A stretch of DNA of 38,084 nt, taken from IMG/VR virus record IMGVR_UViG_3300035661_000165, positions 1-38,084 of that record. The stretch is one strand, 5' to 3'. The notes beneath the pieces are model-generated. The model saw nothing but the letters and a program-made list of their open reading frames with translations. It was not told the DNA's origin and did not search any database. This DNA comes from a virus. How positions within the stretch are numbered: the stretch's first letter is position 1; each line of letters begins with the position of its first letter. Of the stretch, positions 14,301 through 21,895 are shown piece by piece. A program made the translations under genes and the position numbers.

Positions 14301-17300
14301 TGAATGCCCGGAATAGTCCGGCTGACTTCTTCTGTAACGGTTCTGGTCCCAACCTGGACACGTTCCCCCATATGCGAAAGCCGATCATGCACAAGCCCAT
14401 TCATGGCCTGAACCAGTACCGCTTTTTTCTCGCTGTCACTCATTTCCGCAAGAGCGCGGTAGAGCTTCGGGTATTTTTCCCGCGCCGTTGTGTCGTTCCA
14501 TATCGCCTTGATCATTTCTGGATCAATGCCAGTATACTTCCATTGTGGCACTTCGCGGGTAATTGTTTCGATTACGGTTTCATCTGGTCGCTCATTTGCC
14601 TTCAGTTCCCTTTCGGCTTCACTGCGTAGCCTTGCTCTGTCCTTTTTGGAAAGTGTCGCACCAGGAGCACCTTCGTATTCTGCCAGCAAGCTACCCATGT
14701 ACTTCTTCAATGAGGCAATACGACCGAGGATATTACCGCGCTTGATATCATGGTCCGGTAGCCAGTCAACCAGGTGGCCTATCTCATGAGCAAGGACACG
14801 TTCAAGCAGACCTGGAGTCTTGGCAAGGTCGGCTCTCAGGTCAATGCTGCCTGTGCCGGTCTTGAATACACCAAGGGCGCCACGCTTATTCAGCTTGCGG
14901 AGAATATGCGGATACTTCCCCCCCATCAGGTTCTTTGCAATTTCGACTATCTCTGGGAGTTGTAAGGCTGAAACCTTCTGCTGTGCAAAAGGCGCATTTT
15001 GGGGACCGGGAGGATTAAGGTTGTAACCGCCGGTATCGGCGTGATCCTTAGAGGGAGTTACTCTCTTACTTTGAACGACACTATCGGGCCGTGTGCCGCC
15101 GTGAACCGTTTCAATGATTCCACGAGGTCTTTCTCCCCTTTGATGTGGTGGATTCCTGGTTCCATCAAGGACTTGCTGCTCACGGCTTGCTGTGAGCTTT
15201 GCGTCTGCCGCATCAAAGTTTGTGTCGATTCCATAATCAAGCCTCCATCCTGTATAGCTTAAGCTTGCTCCATCTTTTGAGATAACGTCAATCACTTTCT
15301 TACTGACAGCATCAGACAACTTTGTAATCTGGGTTTCAGCTATTGCCATATTATCAAAGATTGTAGCAAACTCGTCGCCGCCCTTACGGAATATCTTGAT
15401 ACCGAGTGGTTCCGCTGCGTCGGCAATAATCCGAAGCAATGCGTCACCAGCCACATGACCAAAGTTGTCATTGATCCACTTCAGGCCGGACACGTCCATT
15501 GACACTACGGCACTACCAGCAGGCATGTTCTTGACTGCCATGCTCCAGCCTGCCGCATTGTATGTGTTGGTCAGCGAATCATGAAATATCATCTTCGTCA
15601 GGCCGTCAACGTCATTGCGCTGCACCATGTCCGCAACGGTTGTGCGCATGTCAGTTTCTGATTTGCTGATATGGTTTTGACCAGTTTCCGCTTTGATGTC
15701 ATACCCGCCGGTATCGGCGAAGATGTTGCCGCCCCCTGACTTCTCAACGCCCTTTGGCACAAGGTAAATTTGAGGCTGTTTGTTCTCAAGATACCCCGGC
15801 GAAAGCCTGATCGTGTCACCAGGCTTCAGTATGGTATTACCGGAAGGCAAGTCCCCGTACTGGTCAATGTTCAGCACTTCAGGCCGGATGTTGTACGTCC
15901 GTCTGCCAACCTTAAACTGTAGCATCATGGCATGGTCAGGGGTTTCCTGCACAACTTGGAAAACGGGATTTTTGGCAAACTCCTTGTCACCAGAATAAAG
16001 CCGCTTCAGCATGGCGCGGCCTTCGCTTACAACACGGTCACGCGGGTATCCTGTTCCAAGAAGTTCCGCGCTTGTATCTGCTGCCGCCTGCGTCTTATCG
16101 GCAAGCTTAAAGCGTCCGATCAATTCACCCGGGACAACCTCACCGTTCTCGTTACGTGTGTCAGGTGTCCGTACCTCAATAGTATCTTTGCGGATCTTGA
16201 CAGAAGAAATAGCCGGGTCCTCAAGTGCCTTCTGTAACGATGTCTCATGTTTTGCGCTGTCGTATGTTGTGCTATAATCGCCATAGGTCAGCTTGCCATC
16301 ACGAAAAGCCTGAAATACATCAGCAGGAGTTTTCAGCGTTTTGGGGTCAACTGACGGCTTCAAACTCATTGCCTGATATTCAGCAGGTTGATTCTGTGTA
16401 TCTGGCTGACTGTCTGCCGTCTCTGGCTGGTTTTCTGGACGCAGTGAAGGGGTTTGTTCAGGTTGAGAGACAAAAGGCTTCACAGGGGCCGTCTGTGCGT
16501 TTACAGGTGCCGCCATTTCTGACGGCACCGTTCCTGTTTGTGCGCTTGGTACATCTGATACTTTTTGCAGAGGATCTGAATCGTCGGGCGCTACTAACAG
16601 CCCTTGCTCCCCTGCTTGCCCCCCTTGGGTGCTGTTGGTTTCTTGGTTCCCTTTGCCATTTGAGATCACCTCGCTTTGAATTGGAGTATCAGGGACGAAT
16701 CCCTGTGGTAGATTGACAGGTTGATTAACTGCCGACGAGTTGTATTCTGGCAACATGTCCGACGGGCCGCTCGTCGCGGGGGTAGCCTCTAATTGAGCAA
16801 TTATAGCCGGGTCGGTGACAGGTTTTGCTCCACTGGAAACCGGCATTTCTGGTGCAACCTGATTGTTTGCTGCGTTTGCTTCCGTAGCCGGCGTTTCAGT
16901 TGTAACGGATTTGGTGACAACTGGTTTTGCAGTCGGGGCTTCAGCCGCGCGATTATTCTGTACAGCTGGATCGTAAACAGCCGGTACGTTGGCCCCGTTA
17001 GGCTGAATCCCTGCGGTAGTATCTGAATCAGCAGGGGTTGCCCCCTTCCGATTACGCTCCCAAAGCATATTAAAATAGTCTTTGTTTGCTCTGGCTGCTT
17101 GGCCTTCTGTCATTTTCCCGGCTGCAACCTGCTCTGCATAAGCTGCCGCATTATTGCGAAGGTCCACGTTAATTGCATCACGTTCAGCTGCTGAAAGACC
17201 CTTAAACCAGCGTGCAACGTCTGGGGCTTCCATAGCCGACGATATTGTCCCAGCGAATAACGATCCAGCAATGGAACTGCTAACTGCATCCTCCCCGGCG

Positions 17301-17824
17301 TTCTGTGCAGCTACACCGCTGACAATACCGCCCGTTGCCGCTTGAGTTGCTACCCTGCCGACACGGGTCAAGTTGTCCAGACCGGTTGCAAGCTGCACCC
17401 CTTTGCTTGCTGCTGACCACGGGGCGACCACTCCGCCAAAGTTACCGGCAAAGTCGGTAATCGGGTTAGGGGTAAGCCCCACGTTTGGCATTTCCTTACG
17501 GGCCTTGTCGGTCAACGACTTGGTAAGCCCAAGGGTCGCGCCATCAGCAACCCCCATTGAACCGCTCACCAGTGCACCAGCTGCAACTCCAGGAGCGTCC
17601 TTCAATGCGCTTGGGTCAAACCTGTTGGCTTCATCATCAGCGTAATAGTCAGTAGTAAGATCCCGCTTGACTGCATCAAAGGCTTTACGAAGCAAGTTCT
17701 TCTTGGGCGCATCCCCTTCCAGCCGTGCAATCAAGTCCGGGTCAGTAACTGGTTGGCCCGGTGCGGAAACCGTCCTACCTTCCAGCCGTGCCAAGAGTGT
17801 CGGATCAGTAACTGGCTGGTTCAT
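11393..17824 (-). CDS. Giant ejection (polyvalent) protein with GGDEF and zincin domains
   Basis: 2143 aa from ATG 17824 (ATGA overlap with the gene upstream). The N-terminus carries the motif PVTDPxLIARLEG twice near residues 4-36 and once more near 345. A Gly/Ala-rich hydrophobic region follows (about 60-190), then a P/Q/T-rich disordered stretch (about 280-500). Residues 749 to about 905 are a GGDEF domain: DSLTN, VSMDVSGLKWINDNFGHVAGD, and the exact GGDEF signature at 815-819; no RxxD inhibitory site is visible. A HEIGHLVDW zincin motif lies at 1013-1017, with AELYADAF downstream as possible third ligand. The C-terminal half contains an NPLWMVANVPRDF region (about 1620) like the LPD38 polyvalent-protein domain, and an alanine-rich hydrophobic helix near 1825. 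Size, position and domain mix indicate a protein packaged in the virion and injected with the DNA. Confidence 0.85.
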   Translation of the reverse strand: MNQPVTDPTLLARLEGRTVSAPGQPVTDPDLIARLEGDAPKKNLLRKAFDAVKRDLTTDYYADDEANRFDPSALKDAPGVAAGALVSGSMGVADGATLGLTKSLTDKARKEMPNVGLTPNPITDFAGNFGGVVAPWSAASKGVQLATGLDNLTRVGRVATQAATGGIVSGVAAQNAGEDAVSSSIAGSLFAGTISSAMEAPDVARWFKGLSAAERDAINVDLRNNAAAYAEQVAAGKMTEGQAARANKDYFNMLWERNRKGATPADSDTTAGIQPNGANVPAVYDPAVQNNRAAEAPTAKPVVTKSVTTETPATEANAANNQVAPEMPVSSGAKPVTDPAIIAQLEATPATSGPSDMLPEYNSSAVNQPVNLPQGFVPDTPIQSEVISNGKGNQETNSTQGGQAGEQGLLVAPDDSDPLQKVSDVPSAQTGTVPSEMAAPVNAQTAPVKPFVSQPEQTPSLRPENQPETADSQPDTQNQPAEYQAMSLKPSVDPKTLKTPADVFQAFRDGKLTYGDYSTTYDSAKHETSLQKALEDPAISSVKIRKDTIEVRTPDTRNENGEVVPGELIGRFKLADKTQAAADTSAELLGTGYPRDRVVSEGRAMLKRLYSGDKEFAKNPVFQVVQETPDHAMMLQFKVGRRTYNIRPEVLNIDQYGDLPSGNTILKPGDTIRLSPGYLENKQPQIYLVPKGVEKSGGGNIFADTGGYDIKAETGQNHISKSETDMRTTVADMVQRNDVDGLTKMIFHDSLTNTYNAAGWSMAVKNMPAGSAVVSMDVSGLKWINDNFGHVAGDALLRIIADAAEPLGIKIFRKGGDEFATIFDNMAIAETQITKLSDAVSKKVIDVISKDGASLSYTGWRLDYGIDTNFDAADAKLTASREQQVLDGTRNPPHQRGERPRGIIETVHGGTRPDSVVQSKRVTPSKDHADTGGYNLNPPGPQNAPFAQQKVSALQLPEIVEIAKNLMGGKYPHILRKLNKRGALGVFKTGTGSIDLRADLAKTPGLLERVLAHEIGHLVDWLPDHDIKRGNILGRIASLKKYMGSLLAEYEGAPGATLSKKDRARLRSEAERELKANERPDETVIETITREVPQWKYTGIDPEMIKAIWNDTTAREKYPKLYRALAEMSDSEKKAVLVQAMNGLVHDRLSHMGERVQVGTRTVTEEVSRTIPGIHATPEEISKRYAELVQEEISKRNLYKLETISQELKDLTLHWKPFQPGNDPGYTAYRFSSAELYADAFSALLNDPAMVRKIAPTFEKAFMSYLNRKPEVSKVYYDIQQRLNNSDEIMQHRQENIRSMFDRGEAIKKESERKPLADIMHSLYKDLIDKNADINLKVKAVKKSGKIVEDADNPAYWVETLPYISGEVYSHLHEIDSLMLEPMKLDGLTIDDLGEYMLLKRITSDRAELANPLGHTAETAAAGLKHLEQQLGPEKWQALADYVEKYKGIRERNVIDVVDQAEMWPDDLMQHVRDNTDYATWEVQKFIEAKYGRSVSAQIFKQVGTLQEIRNPFIATVMKDAALIRAANVKIVKQKVTDFLKEHFPDEIRSADTRWNGKTHEPVEPSDPDQGMIMFPHKGEVQALYVPKGIAETFAHSPYEASAILKAWQIMNIPLRAVLVNHNPLWMVANVPRDFIETWKNTPGLSIFTLLKYYGKAAPEAWADVFNGKMSPEIQGMFKNKMLVTDRQFTNIDESPDNELDRMLQQFGKSQVQYRNKVIKPFMMLWDALGNMGKFTERIGKLAGHKYITENTDMTPEKTGHMVRSRVGTPDVHRTGRLHAITNNIFLFSNVAKEGWRSSWESAKESKAEYAWKTAAYNIIPKLMMAAAAAGAFGSGIKKIMDSASNYDKTNYNVIPLGFDSKGKGVYFRVPQDYTGTMVGGVLWNAMQGNITGSKSVLSYASEQSPYSLNPYLSAATDIVQIMRGLNPYDDYRGKLVIPDQIFKANDHRKWLEFGKHMSNSLGGSSIYQFSGDGPEKVQSEFEKVLKYPGANVLGRFLKVSDQGEREQLRDVTQQVAEKEARRSLDVREAIIEDIDKQNGQPTVSDKVKLYRQLIDEKKLDNDTKFSEFRPRYDRYAGKVQNNAKIDAIIDAAGVKEKSALLQSYEKTMPAAEYQKIVEQLTVEGYIKRGVFKEMALEKAGVK

Positions 17825-18909
17825 TCTTGATACCACTTTCCATCTTTGGCCTTGTAATACTGCACTCCATCAAGGGTCTTTTTTGGGCCTGCTGGTGCAG
17901 CTGACAACAGCATATGCTTGGAAGCATCACCCTGAATTGGCTTCGGCTGCGCCAGTGCAGACTCGTCTCCAAAATAGGTTGCATACTGATCAGGAAATTT
18001 TGACTGCATCAGTCGCTTTGTGTTCTCCACCTCTGGTAGCAAACCAGATAGAGCTGCATCAATATTGGCCTGTGGTATTGTTCCGCCTGTGTATGGGTCA
18101 ATGCCCTTCTGGATGCTGGCAATTCTGCCACGCAATGACTGCAATTTACCCGCCCACTGCATGAAAGCCTTGTCGTCAGAACCCCCGCTACCGACTGGCC
18201 TTGGGTGAAGTTCTGCCGGGGTAGGTGCATTCTGGGCCATGATCTCGCCATCATCACCTAGATAACTGTAACCGGTCGAAGAATCAGGGTCCCTTACAAG
18301 ATGACCGGTAACTTTATTTACATTCACGTCCTTGGTTTCGTATCTGGAATATGGGGCAAAGTTTTGATCGAAAAGTGCCTTTATGGTTGCTTGGTTCAGT
18401 GTTCCATTTTGTTTTGCTTCATTAAGTTCCTCAAAGTGTTTTGGATTAAGATACCCGCGTGTCGTATAACCATCATCTCCCTTGACTTCAATATCCTTCC
18501 AGCCATCTTTATCATTGCCAGCAAATTGTATCTTGTCGGCTAGCTCTGGTTGAGATTGCGCAAGCAGCTGGTTAGCTGCCTTATAATCTGTTCTAGAAAG
18601 ATCTATTGCCATTGCAAGTTTTTTTGCTTGCTGATCCTGTATATCCTTCTGACGCTGGTAATCCATTACGCCTTGAACTTGCTGGTTTTCCTCAATCGCC
18701 TTCTGTTCATCAAAAGCTTTGGCGTTGGCAGTGTCAACCCCCATCTGATACATGAGTGGTATTTTACCCAAACCTTCAAGGCCGGTAACACCTCCATCTT
18801 TCGGCATCTGGTTCATAACCGCTTGGGTGCTGGTAAGGTCTCTATCGTATGGGTTCTTCTGTGTCTTTAGCAGGGAGGCATATCCTCCGATTCCTGTAAG
18901 TTCGCCCAT
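17821..18909 (-). CDS. Probable internal virion / ejection protein
   Basis: 362 aa, unrecognised by motif. It has a Gly-rich start (MGELTGIGGYASLL), a Gln/Lys-rich helical segment (about residues 70-110, coiled-coil-like) and a Pro-rich middle, and it ends in a short YYKAKDGKWYQE element reminiscent of cell-wall or linker tails. It lies between two other presumed internal proteins and overlaps the giant ejection protein by ATGA, the usual place for T7 gp14/15/16-like proteins. AGGAG precedes the ATG at 18909. Function is inferred from position. Confidence 0.7.
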   Translation of the reverse strand: MGELTGIGGYASLLKTQKNPYDRDLTSTQAVMNQMPKDGGVTGLEGLGKIPLMYQMGVDTANAKAFDEQKAIEENQQVQGVMDYQRQKDIQDQQAKKLAMAIDLSRTDYKAANQLLAQSQPELADKIQFAGNDKDGWKDIEVKGDDGYTTRGYLNPKHFEELNEAKQNGTLNQATIKALFDQNFAPYSRYETKDVNVNKVTGHLVRDPDSSTGYSYLGDDGEIMAQNAPTPAELHPRPVGSGGSDDKAFMQWAGKLQSLRGRIASIQKGIDPYTGGTIPQANIDAALSGLLPEVENTKRLMQSKFPDQYATYFGDESALAQPKPIQGDASKHMLLSAAPAGPKKTLDGVQYYKAKDGKWYQE

Positions 18910-18924
18910 GATTATGATCTCCTA

Positions 18925-19818
18925 TCAATATCCTGCGTTAGGACTTTTTTTGCCGGTAAAGGTGTTTCCACCAGACTTAAACGCTCCGTTGCCGTACAGA
19001 TACATCAAGCCCCCGGCCATGTTTGAACCGGCACTGGCATAAGAGGCGCTCCGGGCCTGCTCTGCTTTCCACTTGTCCATGATGCTGTTGTTCCGCATAT
19101 TGTTGTCTGCAAGCACGCCTGAATAGGACTGGTTAGCGGCATCAGTCATATTTTTTGTTATTTGGGATTGTGCAAGCGCGTCCGATCTTGCGCCGCTATC
19201 AATCTGTTGCAGCATATTAGACCAATAATTGCGGTCATTGTCAGCAAGCTGATTTTTTGCCATAACTGCCTGATCCGCAATGTTCGCATCCTGGGTAAGC
19301 TTGTCTTTTGCAAGTTCATTCTGGGTATCAACATAGGCGCGACTTCCGAACATGCCCCGCGCGTTTGCTTGTTCGTCATTGGTGCGGCTAAGTTCTGCAA
19401 AGCGCGGGTCAATATCTTTGTGTGCAGCGTCAGAATATGATTGTGCATACTCTTCATATGCCTTAACCCGATCTTCAGGAGTTGTGTTCAGATTGTCCAG
19501 CATCTTGGTGCGTAGTTCAGCAAGCTTGGCCTTTTCAGCCTTCTGCTCTTCTGTCAGCTCCCGCCCCTTTGTGACCCATGTATTCGTTGCTGCGTCATAG
19601 GTCTGCGAACTGATTACACCACCATCATCATCATACTGCACTGAATTAGGAGGTGGGGGCGGCTTTTGTACTTCTGGTGCACCGGGGGCTGTTGCCATGC
19701 CGTAAGCCGTCAATCCTACACTGACTAACGAAACCGCGGCCATGACTATTCCGCAAAATTGCGGCGGGTGATTATACCTGTGTAATAATTTTTCGGTCGT
19801 ATTCCAAGGACGCATCAT
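18925..19818 (-). CDS. Probable internal virion protein, T7 gp14-like position
   Basis: 297 aa. A hydrophobic segment near residues 24-45 (GIVMAAVSLVSVGLTAYGMA) is followed by PPPPP, then a long helical Ala/Gln/Asp-rich body (RDAL-type heptads), and a Gly-rich C-terminus with GGLMYLYGNG. This layout is common for the smallest ejection protein of podoviruses, which lodges in the host envelope. The start at 19818 is favoured by AAGGAG 7 bases upstream, which lies inside the end of the radical SAM gene. A start at the internal MAAVSL is possible but has a weaker site. Confidence 0.7.
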   Translation of the reverse strand: MMRPWNTTEKLLHRYNHPPQFCGIVMAAVSLVSVGLTAYGMATAPGAPEVQKPPPPPNSVQYDDDGGVISSQTYDAATNTWVTKGRELTEEQKAEKAKLAELRTKMLDNLNTTPEDRVKAYEEYAQSYSDAAHKDIDPRFAELSRTNDEQANARGMFGSRAYVDTQNELAKDKLTQDANIADQAVMAKNQLADNDRNYWSNMLQQIDSGARSDALAQSQITKNMTDAANQSYSGVLADNNMRNNSIMDKWKAEQARSASYASAGSNMAGGLMYLYGNGAFKSGGNTFTGKKSPNAGY

Positions 19819-19820
19819 TT

Positions 19821-20852
19821 TTATTCTCCTTGTATTTGAAAGCCGTTATACCAGCCTCTGTCTATACCTTCTGAAACTATCTGAGCAACCGGAACAGAAT
19901 AGCATTTACCATCTTTTGCGAGTTGCAGAGTTGGCCTACTGCATGACATTAGATCAATATTTTCTACTGTTGGTGCCGAACTGAGCGAAATGCCGCAATA
20001 TTTATCGCGCATGTAAATGCTGTAGATGTTTGACGTTTCCGGATATGATGACGCTGTAGGTATTAAATCTCCGAACTCGGCAAGGAATTCCTTATAGAGA
20101 TCAGAAAGCCATATCTTATCTTTAGCGTTTTTGTTCTGCCAGTTTCCGTACATGGTCCTAATGCGCATGTGATTGTATAGGCGCTTCGTATCGTCGTAAA
20201 AAGTTCTGATCCATTTCAGTTCATCTAAGCTTGAAATACTGAATTGGATGCAATTAGCTTTTAGCTCGTTACGCTCAAGATTTACCAGTGTTCCGACTTT
20301 CTTTTTGTAAATATCTTCTGAATAGTTCTTCGGGTGTTGCATAGATAATGACGCATGCAATGTTTTTGACTGGTCGCAGTATCCAGCATCAAGCACGCTT
20401 GCGAAAAAATCTGGGTCTGACAAAGTGAGCATGTTGGTCATAAGGAACAGCTGCCAGTTCTTTTCCCGTAATTCTTTGGTGAATGATAAAAAATCGGGCC
20501 TTATTGTAGGCTCTCCACCGGATAGTAACAGGCTGTATCCTCTGACTTTCATGTCAAGCAATGTACGGTCGAAATGTCTAGCGCTTTTAAGGTCCTGACC
20601 TGTCATGGGGTAGTAGCACCATGCACATTTCATGTTGCAGCTGTCAGTAATGGGTACAAGGATGCTCTTATTGTGTCCAGCCGTTCCCGTGTTGTAGAAC
20701 GTATTCAGTATAGTCGCGTCTTTCTCTACCATTGCGACAAACTTGCCGTGAGCAGGGCATTCTTTGTGCATCCACGCCGAACCGTCATGTACGACAATTT
20801 CAGCAGGTATTTTCATATAACATTTAGGACATATACTCAGAGTGTTGATCAT
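19821..20852 (-). CDS. Radical SAM enzyme with rubredoxin-like N-terminal site
   Basis: 343 aa from ATG 20852, which has AAAGG upstream. The N-terminus has CPKC (C8, C11) and CPAHG (C32, H35), a small metal site like that at the start of COG1964-type radical SAM proteins such as archaeal MJ0619. The radical SAM core follows: CNMKCAWC (C72, C76, C79) for the 4Fe-4S cluster, LLSGGEP (111-115) for SAM binding, and a TNM strand. Three late cysteines (DKYCG, MSCSR, GKCYS) may hold an auxiliary cluster, though not in SPASM order. It makes a 5'-deoxyadenosyl radical to modify a target. It lies between a hydrolase gene and ejection-protein genes, so a virion protein or a peptide is a possible substrate; that is inference. 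Confidence 0.85.
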   Translation of the reverse strand: MINTLSICPKCYMKIPAEIVVHDGSAWMHKECPAHGKFVAMVEKDATILNTFYNTGTAGHNKSILVPITDSCNMKCAWCYYPMTGQDLKSARHFDRTLLDMKVRGYSLLLSGGEPTIRPDFLSFTKELREKNWQLFLMTNMLTLSDPDFFASVLDAGYCDQSKTLHASLSMQHPKNYSEDIYKKKVGTLVNLERNELKANCIQFSISSLDELKWIRTFYDDTKRLYNHMRIRTMYGNWQNKNAKDKIWLSDLYKEFLAEFGDLIPTASSYPETSNIYSIYMRDKYCGISLSSAPTVENIDLMSCSRPTLQLAKDGKCYSVPVAQIVSEGIDRGWYNGFQIQGE

Positions 20853-20883
20853 TGTTAACCTTTCCGTATGCTTAATATAGCCT

Positions 20884-21315
20884 TCATATTGCAATTCTCC
20901 AAAGGTCTTCAGGGGTAATCCTTCGCATTGCTTCCGGCCTGAAAAGCGGCTGACGGGCTTGCTGGAAAGCCCAGGCTACCAGCTCAGAGCAAAACCATTT
21001 ATCTTCCGCTTGCCAGTCTCGGCGCAATATGAATCCTACCAATGCGAACCAGTCGTATTTTTTGCCAATTTGTGACGATGCAGCGGCAATGACTGCTTCA
21101 GGATCATGGCAATGGACTCGTACCATCTCATAGTCTGCATCTGCGGCAAGGGCTTCGGCGTATAGCGTTCTGATTACACCGTGCAGAGCATGGGCCTGAA
21201 TAATTGTATCACCATCGACAATACTGACGTGTGACCATCGGGACCAAGTAAGTGCCCTAATTAGCCAGCTAAACGGGCTATGTGATGTACTGAACAGTAG
21301 GGCAACGGTATCCAT
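20884..21315 (-). CDS. Permuted papain-fold hydrolase (YiiX/YebB-like)
   Basis: 143 aa from ATG 21315. The circularly permuted NlpC/P60 pattern is visible: WSHVSIVDG with H29 early, then YDWFALVGF and DKWFCSELVAWAF with C109. Such small hydrolases act on amide or ester bonds of cell-wall or lipid substrates and occur in phage tail modules. The longer frame up to 21462 overlaps the neighbour and lacks a ribosome site. It starts 2 bases after the stop of the fibre-assembly gene. It may aid local wall opening during infection, or pair with the radical SAM enzyme encoded next to it. Confidence 0.75.
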   Translation of the reverse strand: MDTVALLFSTSHSPFSWLIRALTWSRWSHVSIVDGDTIIQAHALHGVIRTLYAEALAADADYEMVRVHCHDPEAVIAAASSQIGKKYDWFALVGFILRRDWQAEDKWFCSELVAWAFQQARQPLFRPEAMRRITPEDLWRIAI

Positions 21316-21316
21316 T

Positions 21317-21886
21317 TTATTCACCGAAAATTGCAGGCCAGCCAGTTGAGTAATCATAGGTTGCAGGATTAGCAAGCGCTTCCATTGCTGCCTTATGCGT
21401 TTCGGCTGCTTGGAATGTAAGCGTGTCTTGTGTTGCTGCGGCGGCAAATACCTGATTGGCAAGCGTGGCGTTCATGGGAATAAAACTCCCGTCCATAGTT
21501 TTCCATTGCAGGCCAGCAGGTATGTTTGATCCCATCATGACAAGTGCCATAATTTGAGTCCGGCTCAAGATGTCAGAGTGGAACCATTTGCCAGCAACCT
21601 GATAACCTCCGTTTTGAGCGCGGTGGTCCCGCATGGCTTTAATCCGTTCCCACATTTCAGCGGCTGTTGGCGGGGTATCCGGAACAGGCTCTGGAGCAGG
21701 TGGAATCAATTCAACCTGCCAGCCATCTACAATAAAACGACAAACTTGTGTTTCAGGGTTAAATGCAGGTGGTTCTATCGTGGTTGCATTACGAGGGACC
21801 AGAAACACGCCCTCTTCGAGTGGTGATTCTTCGGCTGCACCAACACCCAAAAAAAGCCCATTATCTGAGTAGTGATATATTTGCAT
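21317..21886 (-). CDS. Tail fibre assembly-type protein (DUF4376-like)
   Basis: 189 aa. The first 60 residues (YHYSDNGLFLGVGAAEESPLEEGVFLVPRNATT) have the repeated small-strand pattern of phage tail fibre assembly proteins. After a P-rich linker the C-terminal part (RAQNGGYQVAGKWFHSDILSRTQIMALVM) matches the DUF4376 type. It probably chaperones, or forms the tip of, the fibre encoded just upstream. GGGGGG lies just before the ATG at 21886. Confidence 0.8.
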   Translation of the reverse strand: MQIYHYSDNGLFLGVGAAEESPLEEGVFLVPRNATTIEPPAFNPETQVCRFIVDGWQVELIPPAPEPVPDTPPTAAEMWERIKAMRDHRAQNGGYQVAGKWFHSDILSRTQIMALVMMGSNIPAGLQWKTMDGSFIPMNATLANQVFAAAATQDTLTFQAAETHKAAMEALANPATYDYSTGWPAIFGE

Positions 21887-21895
21887 AACCCCCCC

